Shown: positions 48,055-58,610, counted from the first letter of the stretch. The stretch: 64,000 nt of DNA from Paramagnetospirillum marisnigri (GCF_001650715.1 NZ_LWQT01000120.1:121143-185142), one strand, 5' to 3'. Notes: a model not told the origin generated them from the letters alone. Translations and numbers: made by a program.

Positions 48055-48319
48055 CCAGGGGCACCGTGGGGCCATCGGAGACGATGCGGCTGTCACCCCG
48101 CGCCAGCAAGGCGTAAGGAAACACGCCGCTGGCGCCATAGCCCAGATGCAGGTGCCAGTCCGGCAGAGCTTCGGCCACCAGGGCGCGGGCATCCTCCACC
48201 GAGGCGGTATAAGCCCGTGCCTTCAGGGAAAAGTCATCGGCCAGGATTCGGTCGATCTCAGCTTCGCTGCCCCCCGCGGCCCAAAGTCGCCGTTCCAGCT
48301 CCTCCCACTCCCCTGTCAT
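47987..48319 (-). CDS. Hypothetical protein, 110 residues
   Basis: Protein of about 110 residues, family not recognised. It begins [26 protein letters not shown], contains [22 protein letters not shown] and ends in an Ala/Pro-rich tail. The ATG at 48319 is preferred over one 15 bases upstream. Its last 68 bases are antisense to the end of the cinA gene, an unusually long convergent overlap. The coherent acidic-aromatic composition makes it more likely real than a shadow, but this is not proven. Confidence 0.5.
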   Translation of the reverse strand: MTGEWEELERRLWAAGGSEAEIDRILADDFSLKARAYTASVEDARALVAEALPDWHLHLGYGASGVFPYALLARGDSRIVSDGPTVPLAILRSALAARAADQAPAAPPPA

Positions 48320-48377
48320 CGCTTGGCCGCCCATATGGTAGACTCACCGGGCAAGACCATAGCACAAGGACGCCGTC

Positions 48378-50045
48378 ATGACTCCCTCCCGTACCGGCGG
48401 TGAATTGCTCGCCGACGCCCTGATCCTTCATGGCGCCGATACCGTGACCTGCGTCCCGGGGGAAAGCTTCCTGCCCTTCCTCGATGCCGCCTGGGACCGG
48501 CGCGACCGCCTCAAGGTCCTGGCCTTCCGCCACGAAGGCGGCGCGGCTTACGCCGCCGAGGCCATGGGCAAGCTGACCGGACGCCCCGGCGTGTGCTTCG
48601 TCGGGCGCGGCCCCGGCGCCACCCATGCCTCGGTGGGGGTCCATACCGCCTTCCAGGATTCCACCCCCCTGGTGCTGCTGGTGGGTCAGGTGGACCGCCC
48701 CAACCGGGGCCGCGAGGCCTTCCAGGAGGTGGAACTGCGCCAGATGTTCCTGCCCCTGGCCAAGCGGGTGGAAGAAATCACCGACGCCGCCCGCCTGCCC
48801 GAGGCGGTGGCCCGCGCCTTCGCCGCCGCCCTGGGAGGGCGCCCCGGGCCGGTGGTGCTGATCCTGCCCGAGGACGTGCTGGCCGAACGGGCCAAGGTCG
48901 AGGATGTGGGGGCGCTGCCCATGGCCCTGCCCCATCCCGGCCCGTGCCGCATGGACAAACTGGTGGAATTGCTGGCCAAGGCCAAACGCCCGCTGGCCGT
49001 CGTCGGTGGCGGCGGCTGGAGCCAGGAAGCCGGAACCCTGTTCGAGAAATTCGCCGAACGCTGGCACATCCCGGTGGCCGCCGCTTTCCGTCGCCAGGAC
49101 ATCATCGACAACCAGTCGCCGGTCTATGTGGGCGAGTTGGGCTATTCGGTGGCGCCCAGCCTGGCGCGGCGGGTCAAGGATGCCGACCTGCTGCTGGCGG
49201 TCGGCACCCGACTGGGCGAGGTCGATACCGGCAACTATACCCTGGTGCATGCGCCCAATCCGGCCCAGACCCTGATCCATGTCTTCCCCGAGGCCGAGGA
49301 ACTGGGGCGGGTCTATCGACCGGCCCTGGCGGTGGTGGCCGCCATGCTGCCCTTCGCCCGCCGGGTGGCCGAACTGGCGCCGCCCCATGACTTCGCCTGG
49401 GACGACTGGACCGAATCCGCCCGCTCCGACCATCTCGCCAACCGGGTGCCCGGCCCCTGCCCCGGCGCGCTCGACATGGGCAAGGTCATGGCCGCGCTGG
49501 AGAGCCGCCTGTCCGACGACGCCATCATCTGCACCGGCGCGGGCAACTATACCGGCTGGCCCCAGCGCTTCCACCGCTTCCGCCGCTACGGCACCCAATT
49601 GGCCCCGGCCAACGGCTCCATGGGCTATGGCCTGCCCGCCGCCCTGGCGGCCAAGGCCCGTTTCCCCGAGCGGCAAGTGGTGGCCTTCGCCGGGGACGGC
49701 TGCTTCCTGATGACGGCCCAGGAACTGGCCACCGCCAAGCTGCATGGGTTGGCCCCGCTGGTGATCGTCATCGACAACGGCATGTACGGCACCATCCGCA
49801 TGCACCAGGAAGCCAGCCATCCCGGCCGCACCCTAGCCACCGATCTGGCCAATCCCGACTTTGCCGCCCTGGCCCGCAGCTTCGACGGATGGGCCGAATT
49901 GGTGGAGCGCACCGAGGACTTCGCCCCGGCGCTGGACCGCGCCCTGGCGGCCGGACGCCTTGCCCTACTCCATCTCAAGCTTGATCCCGAGGCCATCACC
50001 ACCCGCACCACCCTGTCGGCCATCCGGGACAAGACGAGGCCTTAA
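48378..50045 (+). CDS. ThDP-dependent enzyme, acetolactate-synthase-like
   Basis: Protein of 555 residues with the three domains of the thiamine-diphosphate decarboxylase/synthase family. FRHEGGAAYAAEAMGKLTGR at the N-terminus has the activating Glu, VGRGPGATHASVGVH follows, and the cofactor motif is GDGCFLMTAQELATAKLHGLAPLVIVIDN. It is not a typical IlvB by context, since no ilvN regulatory subunit follows. An ALDH7-like gene starts 3 bases downstream, so a keto-acid decarboxylase feeding an aldehyde to that dehydrogenase is plausible inference. Confidence 0.88.
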   Translation: MTPSRTGGELLADALILHGADTVTCVPGESFLPFLDAAWDRRDRLKVLAFRHEGGAAYAAEAMGKLTGRPGVCFVGRGPGATHASVGVHTAFQDSTPLVLLVGQVDRPNRGREAFQEVELRQMFLPLAKRVEEITDAARLPEAVARAFAAALGGRPGPVVLILPEDVLAERAKVEDVGALPMALPHPGPCRMDKLVELLAKAKRPLAVVGGGGWSQEAGTLFEKFAERWHIPVAAAFRRQDIIDNQSPVYVGELGYSVAPSLARRVKDADLLLAVGTRLGEVDTGNYTLVHAPNPAQTLIHVFPEAEELGRVYRPALAVVAAMLPFARRVAELAPPHDFAWDDWTESARSDHLANRVPGPCPGALDMGKVMAALESRLSDDAIICTGAGNYTGWPQRFHRFRRYGTQLAPANGSMGYGLPAALAAKARFPERQVVAFAGDGCFLMTAQELATAKLHGLAPLVIVIDNGMYGTIRMHQEASHPGRTLATDLANPDFAALARSFDGWAELVERTEDFAPALDRALAAGRLALLHLKLDPEAITTRTTLSAIRDKTRP

Positions 50046-50048
50046 ATC

Positions 50049-51536
50049 ATGAATATCCGCGAGTTGCTGAACCGTCTTGGGGTTCCCCGGTCATCAGGCC
50101 GGATCACGGCCCGCTCTCCCATCGACGGCTCGGTGATCGGCTCGGTGGCGCCGACCCCGGACGTCAACCATGCGGTTGACGCGGCGGGCGACGCCTTTAT
50201 TCGGTGGCGACGGGTACCGCCCCCCCGGCGGGGCGAACTGGTCAGGCTGCTGGCCGAGGAGTTGCGCGCCGCCAAATCCGATCTCGGTCTGCTGGTCACG
50301 GTGGAGACCGGCAAGATTCTCCAGGAGGGCCTGGGCGAAGTCCAGGAGATGATCGACATCTGCGATTTCGCCGTGGGCCTGTCGCGCCAGCTCTATGGCC
50401 TGACCATGGCCACCGAGCGGCCCGAGCACCGCATGATGGAAACCTGGCACCCCCTGGGGCCGGTGGCGGTGGTGACCGCCTTCAACTTTCCGGTGGCGGT
50501 CTGGGCCTGGAACGCCGCCCTGGCCCTGGTCTGCGGCAATCCGGTGATCTGGAAGCCCTCGGACAAGACCCCGCTCTGCGCTCTGGCGGTGCACGCCCTG
50601 GTCGAGCGGGCGGCGCATCGCCTCGGCGGCATTCCGGCGGGCCTGTGTCAGGTGGTGTTCGGCGGCGCCCGAACCGCCGTCGCCCTGGCCGACCATCCCG
50701 GTATTGCCCTGCTGTCCGCCACCGGCTCCACCGCCATGGGCAAGGCGCTGGCGCCAAGGGTGGCGGCCCGGCTGGGGCGGTCGCTGCTGGAGTTGGGCGG
50801 TAATAACGCTGCCGTGGTCTGCCCCTCGGCCGATCTGGATCTGACGGTGCGCGCCGTGCTGTTCGCGGCGGTGGGCACCGCCGGACAGCGCTGCACCACC
50901 CTGCGGCGCCTGATCGTCCACAATTCCATTCGCGCCGATCTGGTTGACAGGCTGAAAACCGCCTATGCGTCCCTGACCCTGGGCGACCCGCGCGAGGCCG
51001 GAACCCTGGTGGGGCCACTGATCGGGCGTCCAGCCTTCACCGCCATGCAATCGGCGCTGGAGGCCGCCAGGAGTGCAGGCGGCGCCGTCCATGGCGGCGG
51101 CCGGGTCATGGTCGGCAACTGGGCCCGGGCCTGGTACGCCGCCCCGGCACTGGTGGACATGCCCGGCCCCTCGCCGCTCATGGCGACCGAGACCTTCGCC
51201 CCCATTCTTTATGTCACCGGCTTCGACACCCTGGACGAGGCCATCGCCGCCAATAACGGCGTGCCCCAAGGGTTGGCCTCGTCCATCTTCACCCGCGATC
51301 TGGGCGAGGCGGAAACCTTCCTGTCGGCCTGGGGCAGCGATTGCGGCATCGCCAATGTCAATATCGGCCCATCGGGGGCCGAGATCGGCGGCGCGTTCGG
51401 TGGCGAGAAGGACACCGGCGGCGGCCGCGAATCCGGTTCGGATGCCTGGCGGGCCTATATGCGCCGCACCACCAACACCATCAATTTCGGCACCGAATTG
51501 CCCCTGGCCCAGGGCATCCGTTTCGAGACGCCATAG
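50049..51536 (+). CDS. NAD-dependent aldehyde dehydrogenase, ALDH7-like
   Basis: Protein of 495 residues. Catalytic C282 is in GTAGQRCTTLRRL and E248 in LELGGNNAAVV. The segments WHPLGPVAVVTAFNFPVAVWAWN and GGEKDTGGGRESGSDAWRAYMRR resemble the antiquitin/ALDH7 group, whose known members oxidise aminoadipate semialdehyde in lysine breakdown. It is almost contiguous with the ThDP enzyme and probably cotranscribed. The actual substrate is unknown. Confidence 0.92.
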   Translation: MNIRELLNRLGVPRSSGRITARSPIDGSVIGSVAPTPDVNHAVDAAGDAFIRWRRVPPPRRGELVRLLAEELRAAKSDLGLLVTVETGKILQEGLGEVQEMIDICDFAVGLSRQLYGLTMATERPEHRMMETWHPLGPVAVVTAFNFPVAVWAWNAALALVCGNPVIWKPSDKTPLCALAVHALVERAAHRLGGIPAGLCQVVFGGARTAVALADHPGIALLSATGSTAMGKALAPRVAARLGRSLLELGGNNAAVVCPSADLDLTVRAVLFAAVGTAGQRCTTLRRLIVHNSIRADLVDRLKTAYASLTLGDPREAGTLVGPLIGRPAFTAMQSALEAARSAGGAVHGGGRVMVGNWARAWYAAPALVDMPGPSPLMATETFAPILYVTGFDTLDEAIAANNGVPQGLASSIFTRDLGEAETFLSAWGSDCGIANVNIGPSGAEIGGAFGGEKDTGGGRESGSDAWRAYMRRTTNTINFGTELPLAQGIRFETP

Positions 51537-51538
51537 GC

Positions 51539-53455
51539 TCAGTCATCCCCGGCGAAGCGGAAATTGTTCTTGCCGCCGCGCTTGACCGCGTACATGGCCT
51601 CGTCGGCCAGCCGCACCAGCCCCGGCCCGTCCTCGGCGTCATCGGGATAAAGCGCGATGCCGATAGAGCCACGCACCTGGGCGGTACCGCCTTCCAGCTC
51701 ATAGGGGCGACCCAGCTGTGACAGAATCTTGCCCGCGACGATGGCGGGCTCGGTGCGGCCGGTGACCCCTTGCAGGATCACGACGAATTCGTCGCCCGCC
51801 AGCCGCGCCAAGGTATCGCTGGAGCGCATGCAATCCGAAAGACGCAGCGCCGTCTGTTGCAGCAACACGTCACCGGCGGCGTGGCCCAGGCTGTCATTGA
51901 CTGCCTTGAACCCGTCGAGGTCGAGGAACATCAGGGCAAAGCCCTTGGACTCCCGCTTGGCCTGACGCACGGCCTGGGACAGCCGGTCGAGAAACAGCGA
52001 GCGATTGGGTAGACCGGTCAGAGGATCGTAATTGGCCTGACGCCAGATTCGTTCCTCGTCTTCCTTGCGGTGGGTGATGTCGGTGAACACCGCCACATGA
52101 TGACTGACCTTGCCCGCCGCATTGTGGATCACCGAGATGGACAGCCACTCGGCGAAGAACTCGCCGGATTTGCGGCGGTTCCACACCTCGCCCGACCACC
52201 GCCCATGGCGGTCGAGCTGTTTCCACATGGCCGCGTAAAACTCGGCATCGTGACGGCCGGAGTGCAGGAATTTGGGATTGCGGCCCAGCACTTCGTCGCG
52301 GGGGTATTCGGTGATAGTGGAAAAGGCCGGATTGACGAAGACGATACGGTTGGCGGAATCGGTGATCACCACCCCTTCCGACACGGTTTCCAGCACCTTG
52401 GCCGCCAACAGGATCTGTTCCTCGGCGGCCTTGCGCTCGGTGATATCGTAAATCCAGGCCAGATTGACCGCCTCGCCCCGGAAATCGGCGGAACGGATGG
52501 TCAGCAGGCTCCAGAACGGATTGCCGTTCTTGCGGCGGAACTCCACCTCGGCATCGTCCAGACGGCCGTCGTTGCGGCGAAGCTCGCGCAGCACGCCCAG
52601 ACGCTGGGCATCGTCCACATAATGGTCGCGGGCCGAAGAAGCCAGGAACTCCGCCTTGCTCATGCCGATGATGTCGGTGAAGCGGGTATTGGCGAAGACG
52701 ATCCGACCATCCTTGCGCCGCGACACCGAGACCCCGACGGGGCTTTCCTCCAGGATGCGCCACAGGCGCTCCTCGCTTTCCTGCAACTGGCGGGCGGCGC
52801 GGGAGCGTTCCTGGATATCGGCGGTGAGGCGGCGTACCAGCGGCTGGAACACGCCGATGGCCGACAGCACCAGGCTGCCGATAACCAGCAGGAACGACAC
52901 CGCCTGCAGCACCTTGAGACGTTCCGCCATGGCCTCGCCCTCGGCCTGGAAATGGGCGGTGACCTGCTCCAGCCGGGCCAGCAGCGGCCCGGCGGCGGCG
53001 GCGGACAGTTCCACCAGATCGGGATCATTGGCGCCGGGCGGGGGGCGGCGATTTTGCAGGGCGCGGCCATGGGCGATGAAATCGCGCATCTCGCGATCCA
53101 GGGCGCGCAGCAAGGTGTCGAAGGCATCGCCGTTGTCCTCGGCGGCCAGGACCGCCCTTTGGGCCAGTTGGGCATGGCGGGTTTCAAGCTGGTCGAGCGC
53201 ATCGGCCAGCAGGGATTCCATTTCGCCCGAGCCGCCCGAGCCCATCGCCGCCAGCCGGTTGGCGGCGAAGGCCACCCGTTCCACCAGCATGCGCTGGCGG
53301 CCGGTGACATTGATGGTCTCGCCGTTGCCCGCGGTGTCGGAAATGGCCTGGGTCAGGGCGAGGAAGGACAGCAGGGCGAGAAAGCCCACCACCACCAGCA
53401 CGGCGATGTAGCGGGTCGTCAGTTCCCGGGTGATCTTTTCACCGAGATCGGCCAT
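51539..53455 (-). CDS. Membrane sensor diguanylate cyclase (PilJ-type N domain, PAS-PAS-GGDEF)
   Basis: Protein of 638 residues. A first span at about 16-38 is followed by a periplasmic PilJ/NarX-like four-helix sensor (TINVTGRQRMLVERVAFAAN), a second span near 183-203, two PAS domains (about 225-345 and 350-470) and a C-terminal GGDEF domain ending near residue 638. The active-site signature is RLAGDEF, a variant that is often still active. No EAL domain follows, so it is a likely c-di-GMP producer. PilJ-type domains sense small ions or pili-related signals in other proteins; the ligand here is unknown. Confidence 0.9.
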   Translation of the reverse strand: MADLGEKITRELTTRYIAVLVVVGFLALLSFLALTQAISDTAGNGETINVTGRQRMLVERVAFAANRLAAMGSGGSGEMESLLADALDQLETRHAQLAQRAVLAAEDNGDAFDTLLRALDREMRDFIAHGRALQNRRPPPGANDPDLVELSAAAAGPLLARLEQVTAHFQAEGEAMAERLKVLQAVSFLLVIGSLVLSAIGVFQPLVRRLTADIQERSRAARQLQESEERLWRILEESPVGVSVSRRKDGRIVFANTRFTDIIGMSKAEFLASSARDHYVDDAQRLGVLRELRRNDGRLDDAEVEFRRKNGNPFWSLLTIRSADFRGEAVNLAWIYDITERKAAEEQILLAAKVLETVSEGVVITDSANRIVFVNPAFSTITEYPRDEVLGRNPKFLHSGRHDAEFYAAMWKQLDRHGRWSGEVWNRRKSGEFFAEWLSISVIHNAAGKVSHHVAVFTDITHRKEDEERIWRQANYDPLTGLPNRSLFLDRLSQAVRQAKRESKGFALMFLDLDGFKAVNDSLGHAAGDVLLQQTALRLSDCMRSSDTLARLAGDEFVVILQGVTGRTEPAIVAGKILSQLGRPYELEGGTAQVRGSIGIALYPDDAEDGPGLVRLADEAMYAVKRGGKNNFRFAGDD

Positions 53456-53474
53456 TGCCTTCCCGCTTCACCTT

Positions 53475-56138
53475 TCAAGCCCCCGACAGACGCTCCAGGG
53501 CCTCGCGCAGTTTCTCCATGGCCGTGGCCCATTCGGCGCGACGCTCGCGCTGTTCCGCCACCACCTCTTCCGGCGCTCGGGCCAGGAAGTCGGCATTGCC
53601 CAGCTTCTTGTCCACCTTGGCGATCTCGCCGTCCAGACGGGCGATCTCCTTGTCCAGGCGGGCCCGTTCCTTGTCCACGTCGATGACGCCCGACAGCGGC
53701 ATCACCAGCGTCGCCTCGTCCACCACCATCTGGGCCGCGCCGTGCGATGATGCCTGGGCGATGCGCGAGGCCTCGGCCTGGCGGTCGAAGGCGCTCAGAC
53801 GCGCCAGACGGGTGATCAGGTCGGCATGGGTGGCCGCCCAAGCGGCTTTCTCGGAGGTCAGCCCCGCCACCAGCAGATCGACCTGGGCCGAGGGCGGCAC
53901 ATTCATCTCGGAGCGTACCGCGCGCACGGTGGAAATCACCCGGACAACCCAGTCCATTTCCGCCTCGGCCCCGGCATCGGCCAGACCGTCCAGCACCGGC
54001 CACGGCCGCAGCATCAGCGCCTCGCCGCGCGAGGCCAGTTGCTCCCACAGCTCCTCGGTAATGAAGGGCATCAGGGGATGCAGGATGTGCAGGATCTGGT
54101 CCAGCACCCAGGCGGCGGTGGCCCGGGTCTCGGCCTTGGCGGCTTCGTCGGCGCCATTGAAGATGGGTTTGGCGAATTCCAGATACCAGTCGCAGAAGGT
54201 GCCCCAGACGAACTGATAGGCGCCCCCGGCGGCGGCATCGTAGCGGTAGGTCTCGATGGAGGTCCCCACCCTGGCGGCGGTCTCGGCGGTCTTGCCGACG
54301 ATCCAACGGTTGACGGTCTCCTTGACCGCCTTGGGGTCGAAGCCGTCCACCGGATGACACTGGTTCATCTGGCAGAACCGCGCCGCGTTCCACAGCTTGG
54401 TGGCGAAGTTGCGATAGCCCTCGACCCGGCCTTCCGCCAGCTTGACGTCGCGCCCCTGGGCGGCCAGCGCCGACAGGGTGAAGCGCAGGGCGTCGCAGCC
54501 GTATTTGTCGATCAGGTCCAGGGGGTCGATGATATTGCCCTTGGACTTGGACATCTTCTGGCCCTTCTCGTCGCGGACCAGGGCGTGGATGTAGATGTCC
54601 TTGAAGGGCACGTCGCCCATGAAATGGATGCCCATCATCATCATGCGGGCGACCCAGAAGAAGATGATGTCGAAGCCGGTCACCAGCACGTCGCCGGGAT
54701 AATAGCGCGCCAGTTCCGGGGTCTTTTCCGGCCAGCCCAGGGTCGAGAACGGCCACAGCGCCGACGAGAACCAGGTGTCCAGCACGTCGGCATCGCGCAC
54801 CAGGGGCTCGTCCTTGCCGTAATGGGCCCGAGCGGCGGCCTTGGCCTCGGCCTCGGTTTCCTCGACGAAGAAGGTGCCGTCGGGGCCGTACCAGGCCGGA
54901 ACCTGATGCCCCCACCAGATCTGGCGCGAGATGCACCACGGCTGGATATTGCGCATCCACTCGTAGTAGGTGTTTTCCCAATGCTTGGGAACGAAGCGGG
55001 TCTTGCCGGTCTCCACCGCCTCGATGGCGGGCTTGGCCAGGGTGGCGGCATCCACGAACCACTGATCGGTCAGCCAGGGCTCAATCACCACGCCGGAGCG
55101 GTCACCATAGGGCACCATATGGGTGTGGGGCTCGATCTTCTCCAGCAGCCCCATCTCCTCGAAGGCGGCGACGATCTTCTTGCGGGCGTCGTAACGGTCC
55201 AGGCCGCGATAGCCCTCGGGCACCTCGTCATTGGTGCGGGCGTCGCGATCAAACACATTGATCAGCGGCAGGTCGTGGCGGCTTCCCACCTGGAAGTCGT
55301 TGAAGTCGTGGGCGGGAGTGATCTTGACCGCGCCGGTGCCCTTGGTCGGGTCGGAATATTCGTCGGCGACGATGGGGATCAGGCGGTTGCAGATGGGCAG
55401 GCGAACATGCTTGCCCACCAGATGGGCGAAGCGCTCATCCTCGGGATGCACCGCGACGGCCGAGTCGCCCAGCATGGTCTCGGGCCGGGTTGTCGCGACA
55501 ATAATATAGGTATTATCAATGCCTTCTACTGGATACTTCAAGTGCCACATATGGCCCTTGACCTCGCGCTGTTCCACTTCCAGATCGGAAATGGCGGTGT
55601 GCAGCTTGGGGTCCCAGTTGACCAGACGCTTGGCGCGATAGATCAGGCCCTGACGATGGAGGGTGACGAAGACCTTGCGGACGGCGGCCGACAGCCCCTC
55701 GTCCATGGTGAAGCGTTCCTTGGCCCAGTCGGGCGAGGCGCCCAGGCGCCGCAACTGCCGGGTGATGGTGCCGCCGGATTCCGCCTTCCAGTCCCACACC
55801 CGCTCGACGAATTTGTCGCGGCCCAGATCATGACGGGTGACCTTCTGGGCTTCCAACTGCCGCTCCACCACCATCTGGGTGGCGATGCCGGCATGGTCGG
55901 TCCCCGGCTGCCACAGCGCGTCGCGCCCGCTCATGCGCCGGTAGCGAATCAGCACGTCCTGCAGCGTGAAAGTCAGCGCATGGCCCATATGCAGGCTGCC
56001 GGTTACGTTGGGCGGCGGCATCATGATGGTGTAGGGCTGGCGGTTCGAGGTGGTATCGGCGGCGAAGGCGCCGGACTGTTCCCACTTCTCGTAATGCCTG
56101 GGCTCGACCTGGGCGGGGCTGTACGTCTTTTCCAGCAT
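53475..56138 (-). CDS. valS: Valyl-tRNA synthetase
   Basis: Class I synthetase of 887 residues. [17 protein letters not shown] holds the HIGH-type motif, the editing domain includes [33 protein letters not shown] is the KMSKS loop, and a C-terminal coiled coil starts near residue 820. Length is usual for alphaproteobacterial ValS. A short AT-rich patch lies at about 55500-55530. It lies downstream of popZ, beyond a likely terminator hairpin. Confidence 0.98.
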   Translation of the reverse strand: MLEKTYSPAQVEPRHYEKWEQSGAFAADTTSNRQPYTIMMPPPNVTGSLHMGHALTFTLQDVLIRYRRMSGRDALWQPGTDHAGIATQMVVERQLEAQKVTRHDLGRDKFVERVWDWKAESGGTITRQLRRLGASPDWAKERFTMDEGLSAAVRKVFVTLHRQGLIYRAKRLVNWDPKLHTAISDLEVEQREVKGHMWHLKYPVEGIDNTYIIVATTRPETMLGDSAVAVHPEDERFAHLVGKHVRLPICNRLIPIVADEYSDPTKGTGAVKITPAHDFNDFQVGSRHDLPLINVFDRDARTNDEVPEGYRGLDRYDARKKIVAAFEEMGLLEKIEPHTHMVPYGDRSGVVIEPWLTDQWFVDAATLAKPAIEAVETGKTRFVPKHWENTYYEWMRNIQPWCISRQIWWGHQVPAWYGPDGTFFVEETEAEAKAAARAHYGKDEPLVRDADVLDTWFSSALWPFSTLGWPEKTPELARYYPGDVLVTGFDIIFFWVARMMMMGIHFMGDVPFKDIYIHALVRDEKGQKMSKSKGNIIDPLDLIDKYGCDALRFTLSALAAQGRDVKLAEGRVEGYRNFATKLWNAARFCQMNQCHPVDGFDPKAVKETVNRWIVGKTAETAARVGTSIETYRYDAAAGGAYQFVWGTFCDWYLEFAKPIFNGADEAAKAETRATAAWVLDQILHILHPLMPFITEELWEQLASRGEALMLRPWPVLDGLADAGAEAEMDWVVRVISTVRAVRSEMNVPPSAQVDLLVAGLTSEKAAWAATHADLITRLARLSAFDRQAEASRIAQASSHGAAQMVVDEATLVMPLSGVIDVDKERARLDKEIARLDGEIAKVDKKLGNADFLARAPEEVVAEQRERRAEWATAMEKLREALERLSGA

Positions 56139-56173
56139 GGCGTTTGGCTTGCGCTTTATCTTGGGGTGAACAT

Positions 56174-56207
56174 GAAAACGGGGCGGCCCGATCTGCCGGG
56201 CCGCCCC
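56174..56207 (-). terminator. Rho-independent terminator after popZ
   Basis: On the minus strand an 11-bp GC-rich stem (ggggcggcccg with its complement) and a 6-base loop are followed by GTTTTC. It lies between popZ and valS. The short T run makes termination partial at best. Confidence 0.6.
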
Positions 56208-56229
56208 CTGTGATACGATCCGGCGAAGA

Positions 56230-56934
56230 TTAATAGTCTTCGGAGCGGTTTACCATCCTCTCGATCTCTTTCTTGACGATGCGTTCGATCATGTAGGGCA
56301 GGTTCTGGTCGAGCCATTCCTTCAGGATCGGGCGCAGCAGCTCGTTGACGAGATCTTCCAGGGTGACGGCGCTGTTGCCCAGGCCGAACGCCTTTTGGCG
56401 GACGATCTCGCGGGCCAGATTGGACAGCAGCGAGGCGCCGTGGTCGATATTGGGCTGCGCCATCAGGCCGCTGTCGTCCATCGGGACACGACGCGGCGGC
56501 GGCGGCGGCGGAATATAGGGTTCCGGCTCGGGCTCGGGGTCAAAGCTGCCGAGATCGGGCTTGAAGTCATTGATATCGAAGGCGGGTTCGGGCTCCGACG
56601 GAGCCTCTTCCATCACCATGTCCTCGGTCAGTTCGAGGATATCGTCGTCCATTTCCGGCTCGGGTTCCGGAATGGGCATGGGCTCGGGTTCGGGCTCCGG
56701 CGCGGGGGCGGGAGTATCGAACAGCGAGTCGATATCGTCCTGGGCGAAAGCGACGGGTTCCGGTTCCGGCTCGGGCTCGGGCTCCGGCGGCGGCATGGGC
56801 TCAGGCTCGGGTTCCGGTGGCGGCGGCTCCGGAGCCTTCGGCTTATCCTCGGCCTCATCCTCCGACAGAATCCGTCGGATGGAGGCGAGGATGTCCTCCA
56901 TTGATGGTTCTTGCTGGGCCTTGTCTTCGCTCAT
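56230..56934 (-). CDS. popZ: Polar organizing protein PopZ (DUF2497)
   Basis: Protein of 234 residues. The N-terminal helix [18 protein letters not shown] (about 12-30) is the PopZ interaction helix. A very acidic Glu-Pro-rich disordered middle (about 35-160) follows, and the C-terminal oligomerisation region includes [20 protein letters not shown] and ends MVNRSEDY. In Caulobacter PopZ forms a polar hub that anchors ParB and the chromosome origin. The ATG at 56934 is chosen as it directly precedes the conserved helix. valS and tolC as neighbours match the alphaproteobacterial order. Confidence 0.92.
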   Translation of the reverse strand: MSEDKAQQEPSMEDILASIRRILSEDEAEDKPKAPEPPPPEPEPEPMPPPEPEPEPEPEPVAFAQDDIDSLFDTPAPAPEPEPEPMPIPEPEPEMDDDILELTEDMVMEEAPSEPEPAFDINDFKPDLGSFDPEPEPEPYIPPPPPPRRVPMDDSGLMAQPNIDHGASLLSNLAREIVRQKAFGLGNSAVTLEDLVNELLRPILKEWLDQNLPYMIERIVKKEIERMVNRSEDY

Positions 56935-57076
56935 GTCACGGCTTCTGTCTGCCTGCGCCCGGAAAAGGGACCTGCTGCAAGCTTGCAGCAGAGCCGGTAA
57001 CAAATGGTTAAAATTCTACGAGCAACCAATGGAAACTTCGACCAAGCGTCGGATTTCCGTCAAAGCTCGTTCAGTT

Positions 57077-58450
57077 CTACTCGTATCCATTCTCCATGTC
57101 GATGCCGTTGCCGATCCATTTGCCGCGCACGTCGTCGTAGTGCTTGGTCGGATCGTAGATGGACACCGGGAGATTGAGCCCCTGGGCGGTCATCTGCCCC
57201 ATGGCTGACTTGACCTGGAAAGCGGCGGCCAGCACATCGCGCTCGGCCTTGGTGCGATTGACGCGGGCGTCGAACAGTTCCTGCTCGGCATTCAACACGT
57301 CGAGAACGGTACGCGAGCCGACCTTGGATTCCTCGCGAACGCCGGCCAGGGCCAGTTCGGACGCCTTGATCTGGGCCTCGAAGGCACGGGACTGGGCCTG
57401 GGCCGCCTGCAGGCTTTCCCAAGACTTTGTGGCGGTTTCCAGTGCATCGCGCCGAGCCTGATCGGCCTCGATGCGGCGCTGACCGGCGGTATGCTTGGAA
57501 GCCCGCACCCGGGCATAGGTCCCACCGCCCTCATAGAGGGGCACCGACAGATTCAGCAGCACCTCGCGCGAGATGGTCTCGGACTTCATGGTGGAGGTCT
57601 GCAAGGTGCGATTGAGATTGCCGCTGAGCGACACGGTGGGCAGCAGTTCGCCGAACACCAGATCGACGCCATCCTTGGCGGCGGCATGGGTATAGTCGGC
57701 GGCCAGCACCGTGGGATACTGGGCCAGGGCGACGGTCTTCAACTCGTCCAGACTGGCGGGCAAGGCGCCAGGCAGGGCCGGCTGGCGCGGCGCTTCGGGC
57801 GGGCGGCCGACGGAATTGACGTAATTGGCCAAGGTGCTTTGCAGATTACCCTCGGCGGCGATACGGTCGGCGCTGGCCTTGGACAGGCGCGCCTCGGCCT
57901 GGCTGACATCGGTGCGGGTCAGCTCTCCCACCCGGAAGCGCTCCACGGTCGCCTCCAACTGACGCTTCAACACCAGTTCATTGTTCTGGCTGAGCTTCAG
58001 CACTTCCTCGTCCCGCACCACGTTCAAATAGGCGGTCGCGGCGGCCAGCAGCACGCTTTGCTCGGTCCCGGCCAACAAGGCGCGCTCGGCCAGCACGGTG
58101 TTGTCGGCCTGATTGGTGGCGGCGGCGGTCCGGCCGCCGCGATAAAGCGGCTGGCTCAGGGTGACGGCGCCGGTCTTGGGCGTGCGGGTGCTCTCGTACT
58201 TGGCATAGGCGTTGTTGGAATAATTGCCACGCCCGATGGAGCCCGTCATGGAAACGGTGGGACGCCAGTTGGCTAGGGCCTGGGGCACGGCTTCGTCAGC
58301 GGAGCGCAGGCGCGCGCGCCGCGCCAGAAGATTCGGGTTGCTGGCATAGGCGGAGGACAGGACGTCCTCGAGCGATTCGGCCGCCGCGGGTTCGACGCCC
58401 GCCAAGCCGGCAACGACAACACCGGCCAGCAAAATGCCCGCCTTACGCAT
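57077..58450 (-). CDS. tolC: TolC-family outer membrane efflux protein
   Basis: Outer-membrane channel of 457 residues. The start at 58450 gives a signal peptide (MRKAGILLAGVVVAGLAG, cleavage after AAA). Two repeated outer-membrane efflux domains follow with long helices, typical motifs SLEDVLSSAYASNPNLLARR near the mature start and SQPLYRGGRTAAATNQA, and the second-half equivalent VPLYEGGGTYARVRASK. It pairs with inner-membrane pumps encoded elsewhere. A 142-base gap separates it from popZ. Confidence 0.93.
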   Translation of the reverse strand: MRKAGILLAGVVVAGLAGVEPAAAESLEDVLSSAYASNPNLLARRARLRSADEAVPQALANWRPTVSMTGSIGRGNYSNNAYAKYESTRTPKTGAVTLSQPLYRGGRTAAATNQADNTVLAERALLAGTEQSVLLAAATAYLNVVRDEEVLKLSQNNELVLKRQLEATVERFRVGELTRTDVSQAEARLSKASADRIAAEGNLQSTLANYVNSVGRPPEAPRQPALPGALPASLDELKTVALAQYPTVLAADYTHAAAKDGVDLVFGELLPTVSLSGNLNRTLQTSTMKSETISREVLLNLSVPLYEGGGTYARVRASKHTAGQRRIEADQARRDALETATKSWESLQAAQAQSRAFEAQIKASELALAGVREESKVGSRTVLDVLNAEQELFDARVNRTKAERDVLAAAFQVKSAMGQMTAQGLNLPVSIYDPTKHYDDVRGKWIGNGIDMENGYE

Positions 58451-58610
58451 CACGCACCTCTTCGAAAATAGAGTTCCCATCCCCGAACGGAAATCCCTGC
58501 TCAGCCGAACATTAGCCTCCCGGGACGGAAGATCAAGGACTATTCCGTGGCGCAGAGCCCCCCCTCCGGCAAGGGATACGGCCGATGAAAAGAAAGTCTG
58601 CAAACCCGGC

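Noticed and set aside
48258..49820. 520-codon minus-strand open frame opposite the ThDP enzyme
   Set aside because: Shadow of a strongly conserved enzyme gene.
53826..56213. 795-codon plus-strand open frame opposite valS
   Set aside because: Antisense shadow of a certain valS gene; Gly/His/Asp-rich and featureless.
56640..56860. Glu-Pro coding repeat in popZ as a microsatellite or mobile repeat
   Set aside because: It is the normal acidic Pro-rich disordered region of PopZ, with mixed codons rather than an exact DNA repeat.
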